Assembly: GCF_042433955.1 (NCBI RefSeq)
Contig: NZ_JBHLUH010000061.1
Coordinates: forward strand, 235,233-299,232
Source of the DNA: Phytohabitans kaempferiae
GTDB lineage: Bacteria > Actinomycetota > Actinomycetes > Mycobacteriales > Micromonosporaceae
Reading direction: 5' to 3'
DNA: 64,000 nucleotides
Below, piece by piece: positions 33,245-41,716 of this stretch (positions within the stretch are counted from its first letter, which is position 1; each line of letters begins with the position of its first letter). The translations under genes and the position numbers were made by a program. The notes under the pieces are model-generated. The model did not search any database. It saw only the letters and a program-made list of their open reading frames with translations, and had not been told where the DNA came from.

Positions 33245-34570
33245 CTAGGCGCCCATTTCCTGCTTGCGCCACCACTTCTGGCCGGAGTCGGGCAGGGTGT
33301 CGATCGGGTCGTAGTACGGGTAGCGGCGGGCCAGTGCCTCGTCGTCCTCCTGCTCGATGGAGGTGCGGTAGTTCTTGGTCCAGTACGAGATGCCGTGCTC
33401 GCGGTCGTACTCGGTGACCATGTGGACCCAGCGTTTGCCGACCAGGGGCACGTCGCAGACGATGCGGGGCGTGGCGTAGCCGGGCAGGTAGCCCATGATG
33501 TCGTGCTGGAGCTGCTGGGCGTGCCACACCGGGACGCGCCAGTGCTCGGCGTTGGGGATCATGTCGCACATGTAGAAGTAGTAGGGCAGGATGCCGGCCT
33601 CGCCCTGGAGCGCGAAGCACAGGTCGAGCAGGGCGGCGCTGTCGGCGTTGACGCCGCGCATGAGGACGCCCTGGTTGCGTACGTCGCGTACCCCCACTTC
33701 GAGCGCGGTCTGGGCGGCGCGCGCGACCAGTGGGGTGAGTGAGTTGGCGTGGTTGACGTGGGTGTGGATGGCGAGGTTGACGCCGCGGCGGGCGGCGGTG
33801 CGGGCGACGCGTTCGAGGCCCTCGACGACGTCGGGCTGGAGCCAGTGCTGGGGTAGGCCCATGAGCGCCTTGGTGGCGAGGCGGATGTCGCGGATGGTCT
33901 CGATGTCGAGCAGGCGCATGAGGTACTGCTCGAGGTGGCGCCAGGGCACGTTGGCCACGTCGCCGCCGGAGACGACGACGTCGCGGACGCCGGGGTGGGC
34001 GCGCAGGTAGGTGATGTGGGCGTCGTAGCGGTCGGCGGGTTTGAGGGTGAGCTTGAGCTTGTCGACGGCGGGGGTGGAGTTGCCGACGAGGTCCATGCGG
34101 GTGCAGTGGCCGCAGTACTGGGGGCAGGTGGAGAGCAGTTCGGCGAGGACCTTGGTGGGGTAGCGGTGGGTGAGGCCCTCGGCGACCCACATGTCGTGCT
34201 CGTGGAGGGAGTCGCGGGTGGCGTGGGGGTGGGAGGGCCAGTCGGTGCGGCGGTCTGAGGCGACCGGGATCATGTAGCGCCGGATGGGGTCGCCGTAGAA
34301 GTCCTCGGTGGACATGGTGTTGAGCATCTGCGGCGGTACGAGCATGGACATCGTGGCGGATGAGCCCTGGTCGTGGGCGAGGTCGTCGTAGAAGGCGTCG
34401 GGGACGAGGGCGCCGAGGACCGCGTGGAGCTGCTTGGGGTTCTTGACGCAGTGGGCGCGCTGCCACTGGGCGGACTCCCACTGCTCGCGGGTGACGTCGC
34501 GCCAGCCGGGGAAGCGGGCCCAGTCGGGCTCGACGAGTTCGCGCCGGCGGTACTCGTATGGCTGTCCCAC
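33245..34570 (-). CDS. kamA: lysine 2,3-aminomutase (radical SAM/PLP)
   Basis: The 441-residue protein carries the radical-SAM cluster motif CxxxCxxC as CPQYCGHC at 149-156. Typical KamA segments follow: GNSTPAVDKLKLTLKPADRYDAHITYLR, VVVSGGDVANVPWRHLE, and NQGVLMRGVNADSAALLDLCFAL. It converts L-lysine to beta-lysine, the first step of lysine fermentation. It is divergent from kdd with 79 bp between, and the rest of the pathway (kamD, kamE, kal) follows kdd. That makes lysine the likely substrate over the glutamate or EF-P homologues. GTG start at 34570. Confidence 0.92.
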   Translation of the reverse strand: MGQPYEYRRRELVEPDWARFPGWRDVTREQWESAQWQRAHCVKNPKQLHAVLGALVPDAFYDDLAHDQGSSATMSMLVPPQMLNTMSTEDFYGDPIRRYMIPVASDRRTDWPSHPHATRDSLHEHDMWVAEGLTHRYPTKVLAELLSTCPQYCGHCTRMDLVGNSTPAVDKLKLTLKPADRYDAHITYLRAHPGVRDVVVSGGDVANVPWRHLEQYLMRLLDIETIRDIRLATKALMGLPQHWLQPDVVEGLERVARTAARRGVNLAIHTHVNHANSLTPLVARAAQTALEVGVRDVRNQGVLMRGVNADSAALLDLCFALQGEAGILPYYFYMCDMIPNAEHWRVPVWHAQQLQHDIMGYLPGYATPRIVCDVPLVGKRWVHMVTEYDREHGISYWTKNYRTSIEQEDDEALARRYPYYDPIDTLPDSGQKWWRKQEMGA

Positions 34571-34649
34571 CTTTGGCCCCCAAGCTAGAAATCATCCGGT
34601 GATCTGGTTAATCTACCGTAAGATTTCCCGGCAGAAGAGGGCAAGGCTG
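34571..34649. promoter_or_regulatory. divergent kamA/kdd promoter region
   Basis: This 79-bp region is clearly less GC-rich than its surroundings. TAAGAT at 34619-34624 is a good -10 for kdd, with AGAGG at 34636-34640 as ribosome-binding site. AATCTA at 34610-34615 reads TAGATT on the minus strand as a possible kamA -10. ATCA-TCCGG-TGAT at 34591-34603 is an imperfect operator candidate. Confidence 0.5.
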
Positions 34650-35654
34650 ATGACTTCACCGGTGGGGCTGCATCGCGTGCTGGCGCCGGCGGGCGTGCTG
34701 CCGCAGGCGGCGCAGCGGCTCGACGTGCGGCCGGAGGTCGGCGCCGACGAGGTGCGGATCGCGGTCGAGCGGCTCAACCTGGACGCGGCGAGCTTCCGGC
34801 AGCTGTGGGAGAAGCACGGCGGTGACGGTGCCGCGGTGCGGGCCGAGGTGCTGGAGATCGTCGCGCGGCGGGGCAAGATGCACAATCCGGTCACCGGGTC
34901 GGGCGGGATGCTGATCGGGACGGTCGACGAGGTGGGGCCGGAGTCGCCGCTGGGCCTGAAGCCGGGCGACCGGGTCGCCACGCTCGTGTCGCTGACGCTG
35001 ACGCCGCTGCACATCAGCCAGACGAGCTGGGACGGGCGGGGCGAGCAGGTGCCGTGCGTGGGGCACGCGATCCTGTTCGCGCGTTCGGTGGCGGCGGTGC
35101 TCCCGGATGACCTGGATCCTCGCCTGGCGCTGGCGGTGCTCGACGTGTGCGGGGCGCCGGCGCTGACCGCGCGTGTGGTGCGGGCCGGCGCAGCCGTGGC
35201 GGTGCTGGGCGCGGCCGGCAAGAGTGGCTCGCTGTCACTGGCTGCCGCCCGGGCCGCGGGGGCCGCCCGTACCACCGGGGTTGTCCGGGACGAGGCGGAG
35301 GCCGCGCTGTTGCGCGGTGCCGGACTGGCCGATCGCGTGGTTGTCGCGGACGCGCGGGATCCGGTGGCGGTCGCGGCGGCGGTGGGCGAACCGGTGGACG
35401 TGACGGTGGTGTGCGTGGATGTGCCGGGGTGCGAGCACGGAGCGATCCTGGCGACCGCGGCGGGCGGCACGGTGGTCTTCTTCTCGATGGCGACGAGCTT
35501 CGCGGCGGCGGCGTTGGGCGCGGAAGGGCTGGCGGCCGACGTGACGATGCTGGTGGGCAACGGATACGTGCCGGGGCACGCCGGCTACGCGCTCGACCTG
35601 GTGCGTGAAGTCCCGGGCGTGCGGCGGCTCTTCGCGGGCAGACTGGGCACATGA
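34650..35654 (+). CDS. kdd: L-erythro-3,5-diaminohexanoate dehydrogenase
   Basis: The 334-residue protein has an MDR-like fold with an NAD-binding turn AVLGAAGKSGSLSLAAARAAG. It also has the segments expected of Kdd: ERLNLDAASFRQLWEKHGGD, GKMHNPVTGSGGMLIGTV and PLHISQTSWDGRGEQVPC. It oxidatively deaminates 3,5-diaminohexanoate, the product of KamD/KamE, to 5-amino-3-oxohexanoate. ATG at 34650 has a well-placed AGAGG. The stop codon overlaps an ATGAGCGAGCGCAGCGAGC element (35651-35669), a common actinomycete repeat. Confidence 0.9.
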   Translation: MTSPVGLHRVLAPAGVLPQAAQRLDVRPEVGADEVRIAVERLNLDAASFRQLWEKHGGDGAAVRAEVLEIVARRGKMHNPVTGSGGMLIGTVDEVGPESPLGLKPGDRVATLVSLTLTPLHISQTSWDGRGEQVPCVGHAILFARSVAAVLPDDLDPRLALAVLDVCGAPALTARVVRAGAAVAVLGAAGKSGSLSLAAARAAGAARTTGVVRDEAEAALLRGAGLADRVVVADARDPVAVAAAVGEPVDVTVVCVDVPGCEHGAILATAAGGTVVFFSMATSFAAAALGAEGLAADVTMLVGNGYVPGHAGYALDLVREVPGVRRLFAGRLGT

Positions 35655-35670
35655 GCGAGCGCAGCGAGCC
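35651..35670 (+). repeat. ATGAGCGAGCGCAGCGAGCC element overlapping the kdd stop codon
   Basis: The element shares GAGCGAGCG with the two longer copies at the kamD start and matches a short repeat widespread in Micromonosporaceae and mycobacteria. Here the kdd TGA is formed by the element's ATGA. Confidence 0.6.
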
Positions 35671-35727
35671 AATCATCAGACACGGCAGGTTTGGGGTCTC
35701 ATCGCCCGCGGCGAAGCGAGGACGGCC

Positions 35728-37233
35728 ATGAGCGCCTCCACTCTGTACCGCAACGGCACGGTCTACAGCCCGGCCGACCCGACGGCCACCGCTTTGCTGG
35801 TGCGCGACGGCGCGGTCGCGTGGCTGGGGCCGGAGGCCGACGCCCCCGCCGCCGGCGTGACCGTCGACCTGGATGGCGCGCTGGTCACGCCGGCGTTCGT
35901 CGACGCGCACGTGCACGCCACCGATACCGGGCTGGCGCTGTCCGGTTTGGATCTGAGCGCGGCGCGTTCGGCGGCGCAGGTGCTCGACGCGGTGGCGGCG
36001 CACGCCGGGTCGTTGCCGGGCGACGCGGTGGTGCTGGGGCACGGCTGGGACGAGACGACGTGGGACGACCAGGCCAAGCCGGAGGCGGCGGCGCTGGAGC
36101 GGGCGGCGGGCGGGCGGCGGGCGTACCTGTCGCAGGCGTCGATCCACTCGGCGCTGTGCACGCCGTCGTTGCTGGCGGCGGCGCGGGGCACGGTGGGGTT
36201 CGACGAGTCGGGGTGGGTTCGGCGGGAGGCGCACCACGTGGTCCGCGAGCTGGCGCTCGGCTCGGTCCCGGCCGTGCAGCGCGCGCGGGCGCAGCGGGTG
36301 ACGTTGCGGCGGGCGGCGGCGCTGGGCATCGCGGCGGTGCACGAGTGCGGCGGGCCGGGCACGTCGAGCGAGGCCGACTTCACCGGGCTGCTGGCCCTGT
36401 CCGGGCAGGGGCTTCCCGAGGTGTACGGGTACTGGGGCGAGCTGCTGGGCGCGGCGAAGGCCAAGGAGCTGGGCGCGCAGGGGGCCGGCGGTGACCTGTA
36501 CGCGGACGGGGCGCTGGGCTCGCAGACCGCGCACCTGTCCGAGTCCTACCTGGACGCCGAGGGGTGCGGCCACGCCTACGTGAGCGCCGAGCAGGTCCGC
36601 GACCACCTGCTGGACTGTGCGGCGCACGGCGTGCAGGGCGGTTTCCACGCGATCGGCGACGCGGCGATCGGCACGGTGCTGGCGGGCTTCGGGGAGGCGG
36701 CCCGGAAGCTGGGCGTGGAGCGGCTGCGGGACGCCCGTCACCGGGTCGAGCACGCCGAGATCATGAACAAGCGGCTGATCGCGGGCTTCGTCGAGTACGG
36801 GATCGTGGCGAGCATGCAGCCGGCGTTCGACCGGTTGTGGGGCGGGGAGTCGCAGATGTACGCGCAGCGGCTGGGGGTGGCCCGGGCGCTGGAGTCGAAC
36901 CCGATGGGCGCGATGCACGGGGTCGGCGTGACGCTGGCGTTCGGGTCGGACTCGCCGGTGACGCCGCTGGACCCGTGGGGCACCGTGCGGGCGGCGGTGC
37001 GGCACTTCAACCCGGTGCAGCGGATGAGTGTGCGGGCGGCGTTCGCGGCGCACACGCGCGGTGGCTGGCGGGCGGTGTGCCGCGATGCCGAGGGGGTGCT
37101 GGTGCCGGGGGCGCCGGCGACGTTCGCGGTGTGGTCGGTGCCGGGCGGCCTGGCGGGCGGGCTGCCGGTGCTCGACGAGCTGCCGGTGTGCCGCCGGACG
37201 GTGCTGCGCGGCGAAGTGATCTACGAGGAGTAG
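35728..37233 (+). CDS. YtcJ-like amidohydrolase
   Basis: The 501-residue metal-dependent hydrolase has the layout of the YtcJ group. There is a beta-sandwich start (LYRNGTVYSPADPTATALLVRDG) and metal motif FVDAHVHATDTGLAL. GHGWDETTWDD, GDLYADGALGSQTA and GGFHAIGDAAI follow, then HRVEHAEIM and FGSDSPVTPLDPWGTVRAA. Substrates of this family are rarely known; acylated amines or amides are typical. It sits between kdd and kamD in one transcription unit, so it may release lysine or an intermediate from an acyl or cyclic form (inference). ATG at 35728 is preceded by GCGAGGA. Confidence 0.85.
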   Translation: MSASTLYRNGTVYSPADPTATALLVRDGAVAWLGPEADAPAAGVTVDLDGALVTPAFVDAHVHATDTGLALSGLDLSAARSAAQVLDAVAAHAGSLPGDAVVLGHGWDETTWDDQAKPEAAALERAAGGRRAYLSQASIHSALCTPSLLAAARGTVGFDESGWVRREAHHVVRELALGSVPAVQRARAQRVTLRRAAALGIAAVHECGGPGTSSEADFTGLLALSGQGLPEVYGYWGELLGAAKAKELGAQGAGGDLYADGALGSQTAHLSESYLDAEGCGHAYVSAEQVRDHLLDCAAHGVQGGFHAIGDAAIGTVLAGFGEAARKLGVERLRDARHRVEHAEIMNKRLIAGFVEYGIVASMQPAFDRLWGGESQMYAQRLGVARALESNPMGAMHGVGVTLAFGSDSPVTPLDPWGTVRAAVRHFNPVQRMSVRAAFAAHTRGGWRAVCRDAEGVLVPGAPATFAVWSVPGGLAGGLPVLDELPVCRRTVLRGEVIYEE

Positions 37234-37236
37234 ACC

Positions 37237-37360
37237 GTGAGCGAGCGGAGGACTCAGGGTCCGCCCTCGGCGACGCCGAGGGAGCGAACCCCGGAAAGCA
37301 CGGTGAGCGAGCGGAGGAGCCGGCGCCCGCCTTCGGCGGGGCCGAGGGAGCGGGCCACGG
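37237..37360 (+). repeat. two tandem REP-like repeats forming the 5' end of kamD
   Basis: Copy one spans 37237-37302 and copy two 37303-37360. Each starts GTGAGCGAGCGGAGGA and contains a hairpin (CCCTCGGCG-ACGCCGAGGG in the first; CCTTCGGC...GCCGAGG in the second) followed by GAGCG. Both provide an in-frame GTG for kamD and translate to SERR...RER units. Confidence 0.8.
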
Positions 37361-38916
37361 TCGGCAAGCTCGGTCTGGACCCGGCGACCGTGGCGCGGGC
37401 GCGGGAGCTGGCGGCCGAGGCCGGGCGGCCCGTGGTGGAGCTGGCGCGCGGCCACACCACCGTGTCGGTGGAGCGGGCGGTGCTGCGGCTGGCGGGGGTG
37501 GCCGGCGCCGACCCGGACGGCATCCCGTGGGTCAACCGCCTGGTCGACGCGGTCGTGTCGGACGTGGGTTTGGGGCACGGGGTGGCGGCGCCGGTCTTCG
37601 ACGCGCTGCTGCGCGAGGGCCTGGACGACGTGACGCTGCTGGCGCAGAAGGCGGCGGCCGGGTCGGTGCGGTTCGCCGTACCCGATGGGCGTTTCCGGAC
37701 CGCCGCCCGCCGGGCGGCGAAAAAGCATGTCCAGGCCGGCCTGCGCCGGGTCGGCCACCGCCGCGCCGAGCGAGACCGTCTCATCAGGAGGTACGGGGAC
37801 GCGCCGCGCCGCCCGTGGATCTACCTGATCGTGGCGACGGGCGACATCTTCGAGGACATCCCACAGGCGCAGGCGGCCGCCCGCGCGGGGGCGGACGTGA
37901 TCGCGGTGATCCGGTCGACCGGGCAGTCGCTGCTGGACTACGTGCCGGAGGGGGCGACCCGGGAGGGGTTCGCCGGCACGTACGCGACGCGGGAGAATTT
38001 CCGGCTGATGCGGGCGGCGCTGGACGAGTCGTCGCGGGAGCTGGGCCGGTACGTGCGGCTGACCAACTACGCGTCCGGGCTGTGCATGCCGGAGATGGCG
38101 GTGCTGGCCGGCCTTGAGCGGCTGGACATGATGCTCAACGACTCGATGTACGGGATCCTGTTCCGCGACATCAACCCGATCCGCACCTTCGTCGACCAGC
38201 GCTTCTCCCGGCAGGTGCACGCGCACGCCGGGATCGTCATCAACACCGGCGAGGACAACTACCTGACCACGGCCGACGCGGTCGATGCCGCGCACACCGT
38301 CACGGTCAGCCAGTTGCTCAACGAGTACTTCGCGCACGAGGCGGGGCTGGCCGACTGGCAGTTGGGCCTCGGCCACGCCTTCGAGATCAACCCGGACCTG
38401 CCCGACTCGTTCCGGCTGGAGCTGGCGCACGCGCTGCTGGCCCGCGAGCTGTTCCCGGACGCGCCGCTGAAGTGGATGCCGCCGACGCGGCACATGACCG
38501 GGGACGTGTTCCGGGGCAACCTGCTCGACGGCTTCTTCAACCTGGCGGGCGCGATGACCGGGCAGGGCATCCTGCTGGTCGGCATGATGACCGAGGCGGT
38601 GGTGACGCCGTGGCTGTCCGACCGCGACATCGCGCTGCAGAACGTGCGGTACGTGCTCGACGCCGCGGGCGGCCTGCACGAAGACTTCGCACCGGCGCCG
38701 GGCGGCCTCATCCAGCGGCGCGCGCACCAGGTCCTCGACGAGGCGGTGGAGCTGCTGTCCCGGATCGCGTCGGGCTCGCTGCTGGAGGCGATCGCCGACG
38801 GGACGTTCGGCATCATGAAACGCCCGCCCGACCGGGGCAAGGGCCTGGACGGGGTGGCCGCCCACGAGCCCGACTACTTCAACCCCGCCACCGACCTCCT
38901 GGAAGACAAGGGCTGA
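37237..38916 (+). CDS. kamD: lysine 5,6-aminomutase alpha subunit
   Basis: The 559-residue protein matches KamD from about residue 43 (KLGLDPATVARARELAAEAGRPV): IYLIVATGDIFEDIPQAQAAARAGADVIAVIRSTGQSLLDYVPEG in segments, MNDSMYGILFRDINPIRTFVDQ, and WMPPTRHMTGDVFRGNLLDGFFNL. With KamE it moves the 6-amino group of beta-lysine using adenosylcobalamin and PLP. AGGAG at 37226-37230 is correctly spaced for the GTG at 37237, so translation starts in the first repeat, adding about 40 residues (SERRTQGPPSATPRERTPE and a second similar unit) absent from the family. An in-frame GTG at 37303 is the alternative. Confidence 0.9.
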   Translation: MSERRTQGPPSATPRERTPESTVSERRSRRPPSAGPRERATVGKLGLDPATVARARELAAEAGRPVVELARGHTTVSVERAVLRLAGVAGADPDGIPWVNRLVDAVVSDVGLGHGVAAPVFDALLREGLDDVTLLAQKAAAGSVRFAVPDGRFRTAARRAAKKHVQAGLRRVGHRRAERDRLIRRYGDAPRRPWIYLIVATGDIFEDIPQAQAAARAGADVIAVIRSTGQSLLDYVPEGATREGFAGTYATRENFRLMRAALDESSRELGRYVRLTNYASGLCMPEMAVLAGLERLDMMLNDSMYGILFRDINPIRTFVDQRFSRQVHAHAGIVINTGEDNYLTTADAVDAAHTVTVSQLLNEYFAHEAGLADWQLGLGHAFEINPDLPDSFRLELAHALLARELFPDAPLKWMPPTRHMTGDVFRGNLLDGFFNLAGAMTGQGILLVGMMTEAVVTPWLSDRDIALQNVRYVLDAAGGLHEDFAPAPGGLIQRRAHQVLDEAVELLSRIASGSLLEAIADGTFGIMKRPPDRGKGLDGVAAHEPDYFNPATDLLEDKG

Positions 38917-38956
38917 TTCTTGCGGTTTACTTGCAGGATGAGGGCTGAAGGTAGCG

Positions 38957-40138
38957 ATGCTGCGTAGCTTCCGGGTGGAAAACCACAAGTCGATCAAGGA
39001 CGAGCAGGAGCTGTCGCTGCTGCCCGTGTACGACAAGAGCAGGCCCGTCGTGCCGGTCGCGGCCATCTTCGGCGCCAACGCCTCGGGCAAGTCCAACCTG
39101 CTCGACGCCCTCCGGTGGCTCCAGCACGCGGTCCGCACCTCGTACGCGGCGTGGGAGGCAGGCTCCGGCATCCCGCGCACGCCCTTCCGCCTCGACCCCA
39201 AGTCAGCGGCCATGCCGACGGGCTACGCGGTCGAGATCGAGGTGGACGACGCCCGCTACAGCTACGGCGTCGAGGTGGACGACGACCGGGTACGCGGCGA
39301 ATGGCTCCACACGTATCCGCACAACCGGCGCCGGATCATCTTCGAGCGCGACGACGACGGCGTCCGGCTCGGCTCGACGGTCCCGGACTACAAGACCCGC
39401 GGAGCTGTCCTGGCGGGGCTGACCCGCGGCAACGCGCTGTTTCTGAGCGTCGCCGCGCAAAACAACCTCGCCGAGGTGCGGCCGGTTTACGAGTGGTTCC
39501 GCACCGGGTTGATGATGGCCGACGAGTGGCCGGAACGGTGGGGCGACGAGTTCGGCAGGCTCATCGAGGGGCCGCGTCGCCGCACGGTTGTCGACCTCGT
39601 CCGCGCGGCCGACGTGGGCATCACCGACGTGCGCCTGGCCCCCGGTTACGACGTGCATCGCTGGCTCGACATCGAGTTTCGCCACGGCACCTCCGACACG
39701 TGGCTGACGACCGGCGAGGAGTCAGCCGGCACGGTGCGGTGGCTGCACCTGATCGTGCCCACGCTGCGCGCGCTGGACAGCGGAGCGGTCCTCTGCGTCG
39801 ACGAGATCGACGCCAGCATGCACCCCAGACTGACCGCCTGCTTCGTCGGCCTGTTCCGCGACGCGGAGGTAAACCGCCGTGCCGCTCAGTTGGTCTTCAC
39901 CACCCACGACGCGACGTTGTTGGATCCGATTCTGGGAGACGACACGATGCGCAGGGACGAGGTGTGGTTCGTGGAGAAACAGGGCGATGGGTCCACCACC
40001 CTCTACTCGCTCGCCGACTTCAAGCCACGCAAGCTGGAAAACTGGGAGCGGCGTTATCTGGCCGGCGGTTACGGCGCGATACCGCTCGCGTCCGAGTGGG
40101 AGTTTCGGCGGGCGTTCGATGATGATGCGGCCGCGTAG
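38957..40138 (+). CDS. AAA-family ATPase of an AbiL-like/RloB-associated defence pair
   Basis: The 393-residue SMC/ABC-type ATPase has Walker A FGANASGKSN (Lys45) with the preceding FRVENHKSIKDEQELSLLP. The ABC-like signature region is TTGEESAGTVRWLH. Walker B is VLCVDEIDASMHP (Asp282, Glu283), and the H-loop is VFTTHDATLLD. It belongs to the AAA_15/AAA_21 group (COG1106) encoded next to RloB in AbiL-type abortive-infection loci. ATG at 38957 lies 40 bp after kamD, in a less GC-rich spacer. The stop codon overlaps the start of the rloB remnant. Nothing links it to lysine metabolism; acquisition is likely. Confidence 0.88.
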   Translation: MLRSFRVENHKSIKDEQELSLLPVYDKSRPVVPVAAIFGANASGKSNLLDALRWLQHAVRTSYAAWEAGSGIPRTPFRLDPKSAAMPTGYAVEIEVDDARYSYGVEVDDDRVRGEWLHTYPHNRRRIIFERDDDGVRLGSTVPDYKTRGAVLAGLTRGNALFLSVAAQNNLAEVRPVYEWFRTGLMMADEWPERWGDEFGRLIEGPRRRTVVDLVRAADVGITDVRLAPGYDVHRWLDIEFRHGTSDTWLTTGEESAGTVRWLHLIVPTLRALDSGAVLCVDEIDASMHPRLTACFVGLFRDAEVNRRAAQLVFTTHDATLLDPILGDDTMRRDEVWFVEKQGDGSTTLYSLADFKPRKLENWERRYLAGGYGAIPLASEWEFRRAFDDDAAA

Positions 40139-40545
40139 GAGCACAGACCGCCGCGTCGGTAGCCGCTCACGTCGCCGGCAGGTCCTGGTCTACTGCGGTC
40201 GGCTGCGCACGGAGCCCGCCTATCTGACCGGCCTCATCCGGCACGGCGGCGGCCGCCTCGGCGTCGCGGTCACCGTCAAGAGCAGGGGCCTGGACCCGCT
40301 TCAACTCGTCCACCACGAGGCGGCCTTCGTCAGGCGTAGCCAGGAGCTGTTCGACGAGGTGTGGTGCGTGGTCGACGTCGACGAGTTCGACCTGGCCGCG
40401 GCCGTCGCGGAGGCGCGGCGACGGAAGGTCAACCTGGCGGTCTCCAACCCCTGCCAGAGACCTCGACCCGAGCGGTCAGGACCACAGCCGCAACCCCTCG
40501 ACCGGCGTCTGGCGTCTGGTCGAGACCCTCATGGAGGTGCCGTGA
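40125..40545 (+). pseudogene. rloB-like gene with internal deletion and frameshift
   Basis: ATG at 40125 (others at 40119, 40122) overlaps the ATPase gene by 14 bp. About 110 residues match the RloB/TOPRIM-like pattern: RQVLVYCGRLRTEPAYLTGL, LDPLQLVHH, FDEVWCVVDVDEFDLAAAV, NLAVSNPC. The usual continuation (F-E-L-W-L-L-L-H...) is missing. From about 40456 a different frame reads ARDLDPSGQDHSRNPSTGVW and RLVETLMEVP, like the RloB C-terminus, ending in TGA 40543-40545. So roughly 80 codons are deleted with a frame change. The CEG glutamate expected in the first strand (C-E-G-x-x-T-E) is also replaced (CGRLRTE). Confidence 0.75.
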
Positions 40546-41291
40546 CCGAGAAGGCGATCGTGCGGCCGTACGGGGACACGACCGGCGACGGGATGGTGCA
40601 GGTGTCGTTCACGCTGCCGGTGCCGTACGACAAGCGGGCCGAGGGGGCGGCGCTCCAGTTGGCCGGGAAGATGGGGCTGGACCCGGCGATGCTGGTGCAC
40701 GCCCGGCAGATGGGTGACGGCTACACGTTCTTCGTCGTGTACGGGCGGGTCCGCCATCTGGTCGACCTGTCGGCGGTGCGGGTCGTCGAGCGGGACTTTC
40801 CGCTGCTGTCGGCCAAGGAGGTCAACACCACCGTGAAGCGGCGGCTGCGGCGCAGGCTGTCGGTGGTGGGGGCGTGCATCGGCACCGACGCGCACACGGT
40901 CGGGATCGACGCGATCCTCAATGTCAAGGGCATCGCCGGCGAGAAGGGGCTGGAGTACTACCGCGAGCTGCGCGTGCTCAACCTCGGTGCCCAGGTGACG
41001 GTGCCGGAGCTGGTCGAGGCGGCCCGCGTGGAGAAGGCCGACGCGGTGCTCGTCTCCCAGGTGGTTACGCAGCGCGACGCGCACCTGCACAACGTGCGGG
41101 AGATGTCGGCGGCGTTCCGGGAGGCGTTCCCGGCCGGGCGGCGGCCGCTGCTGGTGGCGGGCGGGCCCCGGTTCGACGAGATGATGGCGGGCGAGCTGGG
41201 CGTCGACCGGATCTTCGGGCGCGGCACCACGCCGCGCGAGGTGGCCAGCTACCTGGTGCACGCGCTCACCGCGCAAAAGGCCGCGGCGTGA
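40542..41291 (+). CDS. kamE: lysine 5,6-aminomutase beta subunit (B12-binding)
   Basis: The 249-residue protein has the cobalamin motif D-x-H-x-x-G as DAHTVG at 116-121, with His118 as the lower axial ligand. ILNVKGIAGEKGLEYYRELRV follows in segments, where Lys129 is the likely PLP lysine. It pairs with KamD as the adenosylcobalamin-dependent beta-lysine 5,6-aminomutase. GTG at 40542 has GGAGGT at 40533-40538 and overlaps the original rloB stop as GTGA. The frame stays open upstream through the rloB N-terminal part, so a 388-residue RloB'-KamE fusion starting at 40125 is possible. Confidence 0.9.
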   Translation: MTEKAIVRPYGDTTGDGMVQVSFTLPVPYDKRAEGAALQLAGKMGLDPAMLVHARQMGDGYTFFVVYGRVRHLVDLSAVRVVERDFPLLSAKEVNTTVKRRLRRRLSVVGACIGTDAHTVGIDAILNVKGIAGEKGLEYYRELRVLNLGAQVTVPELVEAARVEKADAVLVSQVVTQRDAHLHNVREMSAAFREAFPAGRRPLLVAGGPRFDEMMAGELGVDRIFGRGTTPREVASYLVHALTAQKAAA

Positions 41292-41350
41292 CACACAGCG
41301 CGGAAGGACGCGGCGTGACGGACAGTACGGGAGGTGGCGGCGTGACGGAT
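41288..41350 (+). repeat. 27-bp tandem repeat giving three in-frame GTG starts for kal
   Basis: GCGGCGTGAC recurs at 41284, 41311 and 41338, each unit carrying a GTG (41288, 41315, 41342). The second and third GTGs are preceded by GGAAGGA and GGGAGG respectively. The first GTG overlaps the kamE stop codon. Confidence 0.75.
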
Positions 41351-41716
41351 CCGCGTGTGGGGCTGACGGTGACGCACCGGCGGTACGTGCCGTACGCGCA
41401 CGCCCACTACGCCGGTGACCTGGTCGACGGGGCATACTCGCTGGGCCTGTTCGGCGACGTGGCCACCGAGGTGTGCATCCGCACCGACGGCGACGAGGGG
41501 CTGTTCGCGTCCTATTCGGACGTGCGGTTCACGGCGCCGGTGCGGGCCGGTGACGTGGTCGAGGCGACCGCGACCGTGACGCGCGTGGGGACGCGCAGCC
41601 GCACGATCGAGTTTCGCTGCGTGGTGGTGTGCCGCGGCACCGGCGGGTCGGGCGCGCAGGTGCTCGACCCGCCGATCGTGGCGGTGACCGCGGTGGGCAC
41701 CGTCGTCGTGCCGTGA
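41342..41716 (+). CDS. kal: 3-aminobutyryl-CoA ammonia-lyase (hotdog fold)
   Basis: The 124-residue protein closely follows the Kal pattern: HAHYAGDLVDGAYSLGLFGDVATEVCIRTDGDEGLF, then SYSDVRFTAPVRAGDVVEATATVTRVG, and DPPIVAVTAVGTVVV. It removes ammonia from 3-aminobutyryl-CoA to give crotonyl-CoA late in lysine fermentation. I chose the third GTG (41342), with GGGAGG 4-6 bp upstream, because the two earlier starts only add repeat-encoded residues. It overlaps the next gene by 4 bp (GTGA). Confidence 0.9.
   Translation: MTDPRVGLTVTHRRYVPYAHAHYAGDLVDGAYSLGLFGDVATEVCIRTDGDEGLFASYSDVRFTAPVRAGDVVEATATVTRVGTRSRTIEFRCVVVCRGTGGSGAQVLDPPIVAVTAVGTVVVP

Noticed and set aside
38957..40138. AAA ATPase as a chaperone of lysine 5,6-aminomutase
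   Set aside because: It has the COG1106/RloB-associated architecture, and a GlmL-type reactivase already exists downstream; still, a role in the operon cannot be excluded.
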